A DNA stretch of 64,000 nucleotides. It comes from Bifiguratus adelaidae (lineage: Eukaryota; Mucoromycota; Endogonomycetes; Endogonales). The position numbers were made by a program, and so were the translations under genes. The stretch is from the NCBI GenBank assembly GCA_002261195.1, contig MVBO01000072.1:1-64000 (forward strand), given 5' to 3'. Position 1 is the stretch's first letter. The number at the start of each line of letters is the position of its first letter. Shown here piece by piece: positions 20,683 through 33,500 of the stretch. Under the pieces are notes generated by a model. That model worked only from the letters and a program-made list of their open reading frames with translations. It did not search any database and had not been told where the DNA came from.

Positions 20683-22704
20683 TTACATTTCTCGCTCATA
20701 AAACAGCATACAAGGCTGACTCGCAAGAACGATCTCCAAATCTACTTCTTCCACGATGTCGTCGCAAATCTTCCAAAACTTGCTAGGGGTATGCACAGAT
20801 GCCATGGAGGGGATCGAGTTGCCAGTCGGAAGGCGCTTTCGGCGAAAGGCAATGTAGCGACGTCGCGAACGTTCTGTGTCTAGGGTGAGGACGGACTGCA
20901 ATCGATAGAGCATGGGGCGCAGTTTTTCTTCGCTGATCTTGGTGTAGTAAAGCTTGCTGTCGGGTGGGGGAAGCGCTAAAGCGAGGCCTTGATCACCCGA
21001 CCGCACAACCGACGTTGTGTGAATTCGACCACAGCGTGAACGAACATGGGCGGTTGGACCGGCAGGCTTAATCGCAACTTCCGGGCCATGACCAGAGAGG
21101 TAGCCGGTGGTCGTGAAGGGTGCAAGGTCAACGTGTTCTGCGAACTTGAGGCGTGGGCTAATTTGCGTGAACTCGCGATGTGAGTCATTAGACAGCCATC
21201 GCGGAGCTTCGCTGGCTGTAGAGACATGTATGCATAGCGCGCGTGGTAATTTGGCAAACATGACATGCTTCTTTGCTGGTGGTGCAGGTGAAGATGGCAA
21301 GAGTGTCACTCCAGGCTGATAAGATATATGAATAAATGAGGACAAATAACATCGCTTCCGTTCCACCTACCAGCATCTTTTCCACATCTCGATGAAGCGC
21401 ATCTTCAATGCGTCCGATCTTTTCAGACAATGCATGTGCATCCTGCTCCGATGCATCTCGTTTTTGTTTTGTCAAGACTTGCAGGGTTGAGACAAGTGCA
21501 CAACGTCGGCACTCGAAGCCTGCATTGGTCGTGACGTGTGTAAAGTCAGCGAGGCATTCTTCCAAGGTTTGGTTGCCCGCCCAATTTGGATAAATGGTGA
21601 TGGTATCAAATGCGTAATGTTGAATAGCGGTCTAGTGGATGCATACAAGTCAGCGCATGAAACGAAAGATCAAATCTCCTCAATTTTCTACTTACCGTAT
21701 AACCACATTTCAGACAGCTTCGTTTCGCTGCCAGTAAGCCTTTGAATGGATTATGCGTCCGTATGAGTCGAGGTCGCTTATATCCTCCGACGGTCGATAT
21801 ACTGCTCCACATGGTGCTAATGGTGTTAATGGTATGAAGAGAGGATGTGATGGATGATTCGGAGACGCCGTCGGTTGGCTCGTGAGGTGGTGTAACAGGA
21901 TTAGGCTAAGAGAACAACACACTAAGTCAAATTTCTGCTACATTTTGCATACGTACCACAGCCAGCATACCGCGGACGGTATTGGCATCCAAAAGTGGTG
22001 CCGGCGATTCAAGGTATTGCATTTCCTCTTCACTTGTGAGCAAATCCGATAGCACTTCAAAGAAACTAAACGGCTCAGTGATACTCTCTTCATGACCATG
22101 TCCACCTAGTAGATGCGAGCTACTGCTATGCGTATGTTGACCAAGAAGCGGTACATGTGCTTGACTTTCAATCGCCTTCAAAAGCTCTCTGGGCATAAAC
22201 GCATGCGGTTCCGACAAAGGCGTGTTTAAAGCTATTCATCGTCAGCAGTTGTATCGCTTCGTACCTAACCGTAAGCACTCACCTTCAATGACTCGAAACA
22301 AGGCAAAAGCAACCGATTCAATGACAAAATCCTCTACTGCTTGTGATCGCTTGGAGGGAACCTCTGTAGGTTCTATTCTCTCTGCCAAGTAAGAGCGCAT
22401 CGTAGATAGAGAGGCAAGACACTTTTTCCCCTAGGTCAGCAAGGCACTATCTCTTTAACTAGTCACCTACCTGCAACGTCGCGTTCAAGAAGCTCGTGTT
22501 GCCCACATTCACCAGTCCAAGCACATATTGTCCGTCCGCACCTACCAAGCTTCAAAAACTGGTCAAGGTCAACATGAACTTACCAGCAGCTATTTTTCTC
22601 CGCAGTCGTCGTCGTCGTCTGGAAGCATCGTTTGCTCCCATAAGGCCAGAGGCCACGATGGCCAACCCTGCCACTGCAAGTGGAATGGGATAGTTGGGAA
22701 GCAT
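20683..22704 (-). CDS. membrane-anchored ubiquitin-specific protease homologue (USP30/Ubp16-like) lacking catalytic Cys and His
   Basis: Seven exons (22584-22704, 22471-22541, 22283-22430, 21957-22231, 21696-21905, 21371-21631, 20683-21315) join in phase to 572 aa. Residues 6-23 (PIPLAVAGLAIVASGLMG) form one transmembrane segment followed by an Arg cluster, as in mitochondrial outer-membrane USPs. The Cys box reads GLVNVGNTSFLNATLQ: Ser57 (codon AGC, 22492-22494) stands where catalytic Cys is invariant. The His box reads RYIAFRR with Arg515 (CGC, 20857-20859) where His is expected. Other USP landmarks are intact: the CxxC pair in CLKCGY, the second pair CRRC, KLPRALCIHV, and the C-terminal FWKICDDIVEEV and CMLFYER. 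Predicted to be a ubiquitin-binding pseudo-protease or an enzyme with lost activity; it is not a broken gene. Confidence 0.85.
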
Positions 22705-22858
22705 GGTCAATGCAATTTCCCACCGCGAGCTTTATTTGGACAAATGGCCAAGACGAGAAACAATGGAAGTGAACAAGATATAGAGAGTAAATAAGAGATC
22801 ATTGAAGAGAAAGAGTTAGGAAAAGAGAAGATTCAGGAGCATATTTCAACAAACGTTC

Positions 22859-24649
22859 TTACAACTTGTATCTAAAGTATATGTTTTCACGGTCTGTGAG
22901 ATCACGTCTGGCGATATCCACCAACTCTTCCCATGTGGGTTGTTTATCGCCTTGCAATGCATCTCTGCGCTTGTTTTCGCGCCAGAGGATACTACGAATG
23001 ACGAGCGTTAGGGCCATACAGACACAGCAGCAGGCGAGGGTAATGGCAATGCCATGATGGTAAGTGGGCAGATCCGTGTAGCATTGAGGAGCGATAATGT
23101 TACCGACGGCATAACCAATCATGAAGATTGCATGGGCTGTTACCTTCTTGGTATGGCCGACAAAGGTTTGGGGAAGCCAGGAAAGGGAGATAATGAAGGT
23201 GACCGTAAAGGCTGGTAGCAAGTACACTCCGGCTAAAAGACCAGCGACTTCGGTTCTTGGAAGTGCTGCGATGTGTCAAGAATGACTAATTTTATAAGAT
23301 TCGGGTTTGTTCCTTACCTGTGAGTAACGACGTGCCTAGAATCACGGGAAGCCAGTAGAGGCAAATGACATACGCGCGCTGATTGAGGCGTGTGCTCAAC
23401 TGTGAGCCGCTAATGAGAAAGACACATTGGACAAAGCCGGTAGGAATGCCCAAGAGGATGGTCTGAGTGACCGAGAAGCCAAAGCCTTGGATGATCAATT
23501 GTCCAAAACCTAGGCGTGAAAAAGTTGAGTTGGTGCATGACGGACAATGCATTGTCACTCACTCGCAACCGCATTGGGTATGTTGGTCAACACGACGACA
23601 ACGAAAAAGAGCCACATGTGAGGATCCAACAAGCATTCCTTGACTTGAAAAAACTTGAATTGCTTATTCTCTTCTGTCTGATTATCGCGAAGCATGTACT
23701 CGAGCAAATCGCGTTCTTCATCAGATAACCATTTGGCCTCCTTGGGCGACCCAGCATAGGTAAAGCTATGCGCAATGAGATGGTCTATGCCGAAGCAACA
23801 ACGCAAGCGGTCATTCACTTACAAGGCAATGATCCCCGCTGCCACCGTTACGAGTCCAGGCAAGATAAAACACCATTGCCAGCTCTTGAGTCCACCCGCA
23901 CCGTCCATCTTGGAGATACCTAGACCGATCATTGATGCGACCATACCAGAGATGCCGTTAGCGCAGAACCAGTATCCAATGCGAGATGTCATAGTCTTTC
24001 GGTCATAAAATAGGGATGTTGAGAGCGTAAATGTGGGGGTAACGCTAATCGGCCGTGAGCGAGCATGAAACATCTTTTTGTCAAGCACACTCACCCAGCT
24101 TCCGTGATGCCCAACAGAAGACGAATGACCATGAGCGATGTGAAATTGTTGCATGCTGCCGTGCAACACAAGACAGATCCCCAGAGCACCAAACTGGTCG
24201 ACAAGTATTTGGCAATGGGGAATCGTTGCATGAGGAAATTGGAGGGAAACTCGGAAACGAGGAAGCCAAAGTAAAAGATGGAGCTGAGCCAACTGTAATT
24301 GTTGGCTGTCAAGTGCGCATCCTTGAGGATACCGAGAATGGCAGCCAGACCTAGAAATTGAAATCAATCGGTTTTATGCCCAGTGTTCACGGCCGGCAAC
24401 ACACACTCAGCGTCGTTTTGTCCGTGAATTGCAAGAAGTAGGCCAGTCTAGATCCATTGTTAGCGCGTGCGACTGCCATATCCATTATCCCACTACTTGC
24501 AACATAAACGGCATCATGCGCACATCAATCTTGCGCTTCAACCGACGCTCGGCTTCCTGTTGGTCTGGATCCTGGGGGTCATACTGGCGCAATGGCTTCC
24601 CATCTACGGACACTACTTCCTCGTGCTCGATATCGTACTTTTCGTCCAT
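22859..24649 (-). CDS. major facilitator transporter, DAL5/anion:cation symporter family
   Basis: About seven exons on the minus strand. An N-terminal cytosolic stretch MDEKYDIEHEEVVSVDGK leads to the family motif RRLKRKIDVRMMPF, then TM helices with YFLQFTDKTTL, NNYSWLSSIFYFGFLVSEFP, NFLMQRFPIAKYL and LLLGITEAGVTPTF. The second half includes NIIAPQCYTD and a final helix followed by NKRRDAL. These fit Dal5-type permeases for allantoate, nicotinate, pantothenate or other organic anions at the plasma membrane; the substrate cannot be read from sequence. The middle loop contains PKEAKWLSDEER, also typical. The border of the first intron (near 24440-24510) is ambiguous, because no GT donor gives an ideal first helix, so the first junction should be treated as tentative. 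Confidence 0.82.
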
Positions 24650-24952
24650 GAACCACAATGAGGAAATTCTGCCCTGGTTCCTTGAATTTTATACATTAAG
24701 CTATGTTATCAATGGGTCCTTCCGTATCAATGTAAATGTTTGTTTTCCCACAAGCATAAAGGGCCCACATGTCCTGTATATAGAAAGTGCGGTAAACCCG
24801 CTAAGGCGTTCATGGCAAGCGTACATTCGCTTCTACCTCGTGATTGTAGGCCTCGGTTTCCCTCTTTTGGGAACTGGACCGGAACCAGCGGATTGGGGAG
24901 ATAAAGATGGATGTTTTTATCTTTGACTCGCAGCCTAGACATGTACATCTGT
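24650..24952. other. intergenic region between MFS start and RPL15 stop
   Basis: 303 bp without a supported gene. It holds the promoter of the minus-strand transporter and the 3' end of RPL15. No element is recognised. Confidence 0.5.
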
Positions 24953-25690
24953 TTAACGGTATCTGCGGAGAGAAAGAGTATTGCGTCGCTTCCAGTTGGC
25001 GCGACGACCAGAACCAATGGTCTTGTTGAAGGCGTGACCCTTTCCGTGACCACGGGACTTCTTGCCAGTGGCAGTAAGGCCACGAGCTTCGCGGCGCTTG
25101 TGAACAGGGTTGCAGATCCAGTTGATGCGAGGATCGCGGCGGATGGCTTTGTGAGAGGGATCGACACAGATGACTTCAAAGTATTTGTAGGTAGCATCCT
25201 ACGGGTCAAAGTGATAAGTAGCTACTTCAAAGTTGGCATTTATGTTCACATACCTGGTTGACCCAGTAAGAGTTCAAAACGCGCAAGTTGGCGCACTTGC
25301 GGCCAACACGCTCCTCGGCAGTGGATCGGAGAGTACGTTGGTACTTCAATTGAGCAATACCTTGGTTAACAGGCTTGCCGTAGGTGGCACCCTTAGGAGC
25401 GGGTCGCTTGCGACCACCACGACGAACGCGGATACGGTAGATGACATAGCCTTGCTTGGCCTTGTAGCCGAGACGACGAGCTTTGTCAGGTCGCGAAGGG
25501 CGGGAAGCGCGGTGAATAACGTTCAATTGACGGTATTCCCAGCACCTCACACGAGACAAGAAGCGGAGGACATCTAAAGTTGGTACGATGAGTTTCTCGA
25601 GGCTTAACTAAGGAATGAGAAACAGGTCAGGGAATACGTACCAGATTGCTTCTTCTTGTAGAGCTCCTCAAGGTATTTGTAGGCACCCAT
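24953..25690 (-). CDS. RPL15: 60S ribosomal protein L15 (eL15)
   Basis: Exons 25642-25690, 25254-25573 and 24953-25198 encode exactly 204 aa, the canonical length. The start [17 protein letters not shown], the block [33 protein letters not shown] and the end [20 protein letters not shown] identify eL15 without doubt. It is an essential protein of the large subunit, bound to 25S rRNA near the exit tunnel. Both introns are GT-AG. Strong expression is expected. Confidence 0.97.
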
Positions 25691-26311
25691 CGTAAACTAG
25701 TAAGAAGGATCAGAATGCTGATCTCATACAATGCGCGGTTGGGGAGATCTGCCGAGTGTCGGTATCGTGAGGCGATATGGACCGTCCATGGCCGGCGACA
25801 AAGTGTAGAACCGCAGCAGTGCAGCCAAACACAATGAATATGTCGATGGATGGGTGGCATGTCTTTTCATCCAGATGGATGGGCATCGACACTATGCATC
25901 CAATGCATACATCCATCGGTTGGCCTCATCCATACCACCGCACCTTCTCATCACCCATGTAGCATGCATTCTCCCCTCCATAGCATTCTCCCGATGCCTT
26001 ACCTATGCTGTCTCTACGATGAAGCGGCGAAAGAGAAGGTTCAACATCGCGCAGTTGGCTCCTTTTGCCCGCCACAAATTGCCTAATTGGGTATCTCATC
26101 ACGTGATATACAACGGGCGGGCGTTCAGTGACCCCTTTCGCATGCCTTGCAAGCCATTGCACCATGATAGAGGCCCAATGGCCCGTCGCTTTATCAGAAT
26201 ATGCAAGCATACAGTATCAGAATCGCCTCAATGACTGCATACATAGAATGCAATGCTGCCAAAAGGACAATTTCCATTTACGGCAGTTTGACCGTGTTTG
26301 CCTGTTGAGCG
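25691..26311. other. intergenic region between divergent RPL15 and SEC6
   Basis: 621 bp separating two divergent start codons. It has no convincing coding sequence. The stretch 25850-25990 is rich in imperfect CATCCAT/ATGGATG units on both strands, which may contribute to the RPL15 promoter. GAATGCAATGC-like repeats occur near 26240-26260. No tRNA gene seen. Confidence 0.5.
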
Positions 26312-28626
26312 ATGGAGACGGTGCGGACCTATGAGAACTCTAGGGAGGTTGCCATCTTGAAGCTGGCAGAACTGCTAAAGCATCCAGATGACCTCAATAC
26401 AAGAGTACCTCTTTTACGGAAGCGCTTTGCCAAAGAGAAAGCCGCTATAGATGCTCAACTCAAGACGGGTGTTCAGGCATCGCTCGACAACACGGCTGAA
26501 GCGTTGGAGACGCTCACGCTATCCGAACAAGAGACACGCGATATCCGGGCGAACATGCAGAAAATAGACTCGCTTTATCTGGAATCCAAGAACCTTTTAC
26601 CACAGTTTTCTTCCATTAGCCAGGTACGCCGCGTTTGCAGGGAGACTTTTAACGGCTAACCGCGTTCCATGGACAGTTTTCCGTCATCCATCGAAATTTT
26701 GTTGCGGTGGAAGAAAAGATACGGTCATTACGGCAACTATACGATAAAATAGAAGAAATACAGCAGCTCTTTGATCAAGACCGACAAGACATTTACGGAC
26801 CGAACGCCAACCTATTGCGCGTCCACTATGAAATCTTTCAACTGGAGAAGTTTAGAGATCAAACGCTTCATCAAGCGCGAAATTCGTCGCAGGACGTCAT
26901 CATCACCCTTAAAACATACCTTAGGCGCGTCGACATTCTTGCCGACGATTTCACTGCTTACATTTGGGAATTGGCTTCTCATATGATTGATCTGCTAAGG
27001 CAAGATTGCGGATCGACGATAGTTCGCTTGGTCAAAATTGTCGAAGTAGAGGAACAAGCGGATGAGAAGGCTCAAGCGGCCGAAACAGCCCGAACTTCGC
27101 ACACCGAGTTGGTGACAGAGGGCGCAAAGTGGCGATTAGCAGAAGGGTCTTCGAGGACGATCAAATATTATCGTGTCAATCTGCTCGAAAAGCTTCGGGA
27201 ATCCATTAGCACTATGTTCGAGGAGCGGTTTGCGCACGCTGACGAAGACTGGACCGGGGCTTTGGATAGCATGAACTTCATTTTTGATGATCTCGCCTTG
27301 GTCTTTGACGAACTTCGCCCAAAATTCCCAGCAAAATACCGTATATTCCCGTTCTATGTTCTCGAGTACCACCGGCATGTCTATGAAATCCTCAACGCCA
27401 TGCTAAAAGATGATTTGGATGGCTCTCAGATCCTGCGAGTGCTACGGTTCGTCCGCGAATACTATGCCAACATGAATGAACAACTTGGCGTCACCGAGGA
27501 GCTCTTGGAACCGCAGTTGCTGGATGGACAGGAGTCCACGTTGGTCGAGGATTATCTCAAGCTTGTGCGGCGGAAATTGGTGGAATGGACCGGCAATCTC
27601 ATGGAGAAGAGTTCCAAAGAATTTATACAGCGACAGAATCCACCGGAGGCCGGTCCAGACGGCGTTTTTGGCATGTCAGATGCCACTATCATGTTCCAAA
27701 TCTTCAATCAGCAGATCGATGTTGCTGCCGAGTCAAACCAAGGCAAATTACTGTATCATGTGGTTTCGGAATGCCATAGAGTCATGAAGGACTCGCAAAA
27801 AGTCTGGAAGGACTTGTTGCAGAGCGAGCTACGAAAGCAAATCGAGCAGCCAGAAGAAGCAGCTGAAGGATTTCCAGACTATGTGATGGCGCTGGCCAAC
27901 GACGAAGTTCGCTCCGCTGAATATACTGAAGCAATCATGAAACGACTCGCCCCGCTTGTTGACGGCAAGTACCGTGCTCAAGTACACGAAAAGCTCAACA
28001 CAGCTATGGACGGATTCTTACAAGTGACGACATCGGCGAGAACAGTATTGCTCAACGTCACCTTCAACGATGTGACGCCCCTCTTCCAGAGCATCTTCAC
28101 CTCAACCTACTATACTGAAGATCTGATGCCATCCATAATCGCCACTTTTCAAGACTACTGTCAAGACTATCAAGCTCACCTCCAGCCCTTCATCTTCCTG
28201 CGACTTATGGACGATATGATGGAAAAGTTTATCATTCTTTATCTTGAAGCCATGCGCGGCAAGAAGACCATGTTCAAGATGCCAGTTGCCCTGGACAAGA
28301 TCCAACAAGATGTCCGATTAGTCTATGGATTTTTTTCCAAATACATACCTGAAGACAAAATGGAGGAATCATTTGATATCTTGGAAAAGATGCACAGCCT
28401 GCTCAACTGCTCACGGAGAAATCTATCAATTGAATATTTTAACTTGAAGCAGCACTACCCAGAGGTCACCTTCGTGTTTGTTGAAGAGGTTCTCGCGAAA
28501 CGTGATGATTTGGATCGTAGCGTGCTTCGTGATGTGATGGACGGCATCCGCGCAAAGTCGAAGGATATAGAGGTCTCGGCAAATACGAAACCCACGATTC
28601 TGAGCAAATTGAGCAAGACATTTTAG
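26312..28626 (+). CDS. SEC6: exocyst complex subunit Sec6
   Basis: Exon 26312-26623 and exon 26677-28626 give 753 aa, the usual length for Sec6. The N-terminal third is a coiled coil (FSVIHRNFVAVEEKIRSLRQ to the LYDKIEEIQQLFDQDRQDIY region), a diagnostic Sec6 segment. The helical-bundle C-terminal domain includes PFYVLEYHRHVYEILNAM, HPEVTF-like YPEVTFVFVEEVLAKRDDL and a basic end. Sec6 is part of the octameric exocyst that tethers secretory vesicles to the plasma membrane at growth sites. One intron only. The convergent TRM82 gene ends 64 bp downstream. Confidence 0.92.
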
Positions 28627-28690
28627 AAGTTGGATGACGATGTTGGATTTTTGAATTGTATCATACAATGCTAGTCTATTGAGAGCCCAT

Positions 28691-30437
28691 TCATTCCGCG
28701 CTTTCGGTTGAATCTTGAGCTGGGCTTGCAGGGGCCACATCGTCCAGACCAAGTCGTCGCCTTTTTGGTGAAGGTCGAACCACGCCCTTCAAAGCCTTGG
28801 GATCTTTGCCCGCTTTACGAAGCTCGTCCCGCTCCTTGAACTCGTCCATGTCTACCGTTTTACGCAGTGTGAAGACGTTATCTAGGTCGTTGAGGTTTTC
28901 CACTCCAGGGTCATATAAGTCTTCAATTCGTGCATGAAGCGGGCAGAAGCTTACCTTCTTTGAGCGGAAGAGCATTGATCTCGGATAGCATAGCATGGCT
29001 CGGCGGTAATCGTTGATACTATCCATGCGTGAGTACTAGCGTTGATGTAATTTACGAGTCTGCACTTACCGCTGAGCCCGTCCATTCGAAAACAGCCACA
29101 TGTGGATTGTCATTTCCATCTTGAGGCGAAATTGTCACCCATAGTCTTCCCGCCGAGTCGAAAGCGGCATCTAGCGAAAAATATCCCATGTCGATGACTT
29201 GAGCAATGGCTAATGGTGCCTCCGCATACGCCTCCTTGTATTCCAAAAGGACGATCTTTTTGGTCCTGAGATTGTATAAGAATGAGACAACTTCCTAACG
29301 ACAGGCATATGCCTACTCACCGAGCTAATAGGACAGCGATTCGACGATTTTGTGCACAGCTAATACATTTAGTGATGAGCGGCGCATCTCCGCTATCGAC
29401 TGCAAACGTCTAAACTATAATGAGTATTCCGTGACCTTGGCGCGAAAAGCGACTTACCGGTATGAATGCATCCTTGATGTCATGTTCAATGTCGAGGCTC
29501 TGGATAAGACAACCCTTTGCATACTCCCATAGCCGTACCGTACAGTCACCGGCACCAGAAACTAACTGTTGAGCATTCCAGGGTAGTAGATGGATGGATG
29601 TAACGACACTATCATTAATTAGTCAAGACGCTCGAAAGTCTCTGTCGGCTTACTCGGTGTGCCCAAGGCAGAAGGTCTCAATATTGTAGCCGTTTGGATA
29701 ATGGCTTATACGAATGTGTTCGTCCCTATCAGCGGTGATGACGTACTTCTCGTCGGGTGATAATGCCTGTGAGAGCAGATCAGACTTTTTGCACATGGAT
29801 CAGCAACGTACCAAATCGCAAGTCATCGACACGTGTCCGAGAATGAGTTTTTCTTCGTTTGAAGTAGTATTGACGTTAAAGCTAACAAGCAATGTTAGAA
29901 GTCAACATGACAGACGCATTGACTGCGGGTCGAAGCCGCTTACCTGTAGACATCGCCAAACTTGTCACATTCAAGGATATTCTGATCTCCCAGATCAAAC
30001 ATTATGGCATTGGCACGCTTGGGTAACCGTCTTGACATGTTCAAGCTAATTGTCTTGCGCATCGGTCAATGCTAGCCTACCTCACATTTTTGACGTTCCA
30101 GCTCGCCGTGTCCCATATCCGCAATATTTTGTCGTCCCCGCTTGTCGCTAATAGACACCCATTATGGCTCAACGCTAGGGTCTTAATCGGCTTGAGAGCA
30201 TCCTCTGGCTTCCTTTCCTCTACAGCTTCCTCCAATTTCTCGTTCAAGCTGGGAATAACTTTCGAATGTGTCACTTTGCCAGACCTGTCATCAGTGCTCG
30301 AGTTAAATTTGGCCCATGATAGCGCAGAAGGTCGAATACGTACCTTGTATCAAAAGCTATTAGTCGCTCTTCCGTTACTAGCACACCAAGAGGTCTTTCA
30401 GAGTGACATGACACCCCAATGAACGGACTGAACACCA
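28691..30437 (-). CDS. TRM82: tRNA (guanine-N7-)-methyltransferase non-catalytic subunit Trm82/WDR4
   Basis: At least seven exons; the first two are 30344-30437 and 30081-30284, the third 29944-30045. The WD40 repeats include [20 protein letters not shown] with IWDTASWNV, the diagnostic KRANAMIFD strand, [18 protein letters not shown], and the CLGHTEYVTSI / [13 protein letters not shown] pair. The C-terminus carries a basic [11 protein letters not shown] tail. Trm82 supports the Trm8 (METTL1-type) catalytic subunit, which makes m7G46 in tRNA variable loops, and keeps the complex stable. The start at 30437 ([18 protein letters not shown]) is favoured; a slightly upstream ATG at 30459 is possible. 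The downstream exon borders were not all resolved. Confidence 0.85.
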
Positions 30438-30566
30438 TAATGTGCAGCGTCGCGCGCAATGCTGCCAGGATGAAAGCTAAGCCACAAAATGAGGCGCGTT
30501 TTTGGGTTAGGGTTCAAATGTGTTACTGCGCGTCGATCGAAGCGCGCCTTGGTCTTGCGGTCGACC
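30438..30566. promoter_or_regulatory. 129-bp bidirectional promoter region of TRM82 and RFC1
   Basis: Start codons diverge across 129 bp. The region holds several CGCG-containing motifs (GCGCGCAATG, AGCGCGCC) but no TATA or CCAAT element that I can identify. An MluI-like ACGCGT box was looked for and not seen. Confidence 0.45.
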
Positions 30567-33500
30567 ATGGACATTAGGAGCTGGCTATCTGGCGGCAATG
30601 AGGCTGTGAAGAAGCAGGCGGCAAAGGCTAGCAATTCAGCCAAGGCCAAGAGCAAGGCTGAGCATGTCAAGGTAAAAAGCACGGAACCGAGAGGTTCGCG
30701 AGCTCATACGTCATGGCTGTTTGTAGGCGGCGCCGTCAACACCAAAGAAGAGGAAGGCAAAGATAGAGACAATTGATACATTAGAGAGCGATGAAGAGGG
30801 TAGGTGAACACTGTCCTCACCTGTGCTCTTGTCGTCAATATTAACAATGGGCTATTCTTTGTCAACTAGGTATCAGGTATGACCAATGTCCTATTCAAGC
30901 TTTAGTACTATGAGCAATCATTGGGTTCGCTGAGACATTTTATAGATCGGCAGCAGTGAAGAAAAGCCCAAAAAGGTCCAAGGCCGCACCGAACGGCACA
31001 GCAAAGAAACCTAGGATAATTTTGAGCGATGATGATGAATCGGACGAGGATATCAAGTTCGGTGAAGAAAATAACGATGAGCAACACAAGGGGCCGCCAG
31101 CCAAGTCCAAAGCTTCAAAATATGTAGATAAACCTTCAGCAAACAAGGTCAAGATTGAGGAAAGGAAGGAGGAGATCAAGAAGGATGAAGAAAGGAAATC
31201 GGCACCGAAAAGGACTGTAGCAACTGCAAACGTGGTGGAGGAAGACAAACCCAAGGATACTGAGACCAATCCTTCTACGACAGCAGGAAATGATTCGGTA
31301 CACGTCACACCGGAGAAGAAAAACAAGTAGATATTGATCTCGACATGTCGCTCTCGGTTCGTCTAAACGTCTTTCTTCTCAGATTCTGGGCCTTGAAAAA
31401 CAGGGAGCCTCCTCAAGCTCTAGGCTCGCGCGAGATACCAGAAGGCAAACCAAATTGTTTTTCTGGCATGACCTTTGTATTCACGGGTGAGTTGGAGAGC
31501 ATAACGCGTGAGGATGCTCAGGATACGGTCAAGCGATATGGAGGGTAAGCTGTTAAGCTTCGGTCATCCACAAAGATAGCGCCTGAATGAATACTTGCAG
31601 GAAAGTGACCACGGCAGTTTCAAGCAGAACATCGTATCTCGTTGTTGGCCGAGATCCTGGTGAATCTAAGACCAAGAAAGCTAACGAGATGAAGACCAAA
31701 GTGATTGACGAAGATGGCTTCTTTAGTCTACTTGAAACTTCCGAAGAAAAAGCGGAAGCTATTGATACCAAAGCAAAAACAGCGACACAGAAACAAATGG
31801 AGAAGATGGATAAAGAAGCTGTAGGAAGCATACAGTCACCTACAGCCGGAATGAAGGAAGGTGACACACAAACCTTGTTATGGACCGACAAATGGAAGCC
31901 GACAAAGTACTCTGAAATTTGCGGCAATGCCGGTCTCATTAAGAAGATTGCTACATGGTTGCGTGAATGGTGAGTAGGCGGCGCTTGTCACACTAGGCAA
32001 CGGTCCCATTGACGCTCGGATAGGCCCAATTATGCGAAAGAAGGGTTCAAAAAGTCTGGGCCTGATGAGATGGGAATCTACCGTGCCGTACTCCTATCTG
32101 GGCCACCAGGAATAGGCAAAACCACGGCGGCCCACTTATGCGCTCGACTCGAGGGCTACGAAATTCTGGAATTCAACGCCAGCGATGCCAGAGGGAAAAA
32201 GATCATTGAGGTACGCTGCTGGATCTATATCTCGTTTCTCTCATATTAATGGTGTTCGCGGTTACCCTATTCAGATGTCCATTGGTGAAGCGCTTGAGAA
32301 CAGATCCGTGACAGAATTCTTCAACAAGAACGATCCAAACACTCTGGGAAAGGGCAAGGATGTGCGTTTGACATATTGCGGGCCGGCTGTTGCACGGACA
32401 TTTAACAACTATTTTCTAGGCTGCACCAGTGCTTCCGAAGGGCAAGAAGGCGGTGCTCATTATGGATGAGGTAGATGGCATGTCCGCTGGCGACAGGGGA
32501 GGAGGAGCGGCCTTGGCTAGTTTACTGCGGAAAACCAAGATTCCTGTCATTTGTATATGCAATGACAGGCAGTCGCAAAAGGTGCAAGCCATTGCAAGAC
32601 ATTGCTTTGATGCACGTTTCCGAAGGTGAGGATTGACTTTGCAGCATAGTCAATGCCAGCGTCTCATTATCAATTCCAGACCGCAATCCAACATGATCAG
32701 GTCACGCATCATGACGATTGCAACAAGGGAAGGCCTACAGATCGGTGGAAGCACTGTTGACGCTCTGGTTGAATCCACCCAAGCCGATATCCGTCAAATT
32801 ATCAATGTTCTTTCTACATTCCGCCTATCTCACAAGTCCATGAACTATGACGAAGGCAAAGCACTGTAAGAAGTGGGAGGCGCGAATACGTGCCTTCGAT
32901 ACTGATATGCTACTCTAGAGGAAAGGTCAACGAAAAGCATTCGCAGTTGAACATTTTCCAGATTTGCGAGCAACTTTTATCTGCAAAGTATTGGCGATCA
33001 CTTACACTGAATGAGAAGAGTGAATTGTACTTTCACGAGTACCAGCTAGCCAATCTCATGATACAAGAGAACTACGCCAAGTACACGCCCGTCAGAGCCA
33101 AGAATGCGGATACCGACCCAGCGATGGAAGCCATGAATACCATGCAGCTTCTAAGCAATGCTGCAGATGCCATTTCCGAGGGTGACCTTGTAGATCGTCA
33201 GATTCACGGGTAAGGTGCAAGCTTGTTGGTCATGCAACATCTTAATCCATTTTGTAGATCTGAGCAAAAGTGGTCATTAATGCCTGTTCATTCGATTTTC
33301 TCTTGCGTGCGACCTGCGTACTACATGCATGGATACACAAGTGGAAGCGAGGGTCGATTCGGCTTTCCATTGTAGGTCTCTAGAGAAATCATGGATGTGC
33401 ACAGAACTAACGGTTCCTTGTTCAGATGGTTGGGACAAAATTCAAAAACGTCCAAGAATTATCGACTGTTACGAGATGTACAAATGCATATGCGGCTCAA

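Noticed and set aside
6467-22704. Functional cluster of ubiquitin/proteasome genes (COP9 subunit, proteasome alpha2, USP)
   Set aside because: Unrelated housekeeping genes lie between them and there is no shared orientation; probably chance proximity.
30800-30960. A 7-nt micro-exon in RFC1
   Set aside because: A single intron with donor GTGAAC near 30807 gives the same reading frame, so the simpler structure is preferred.
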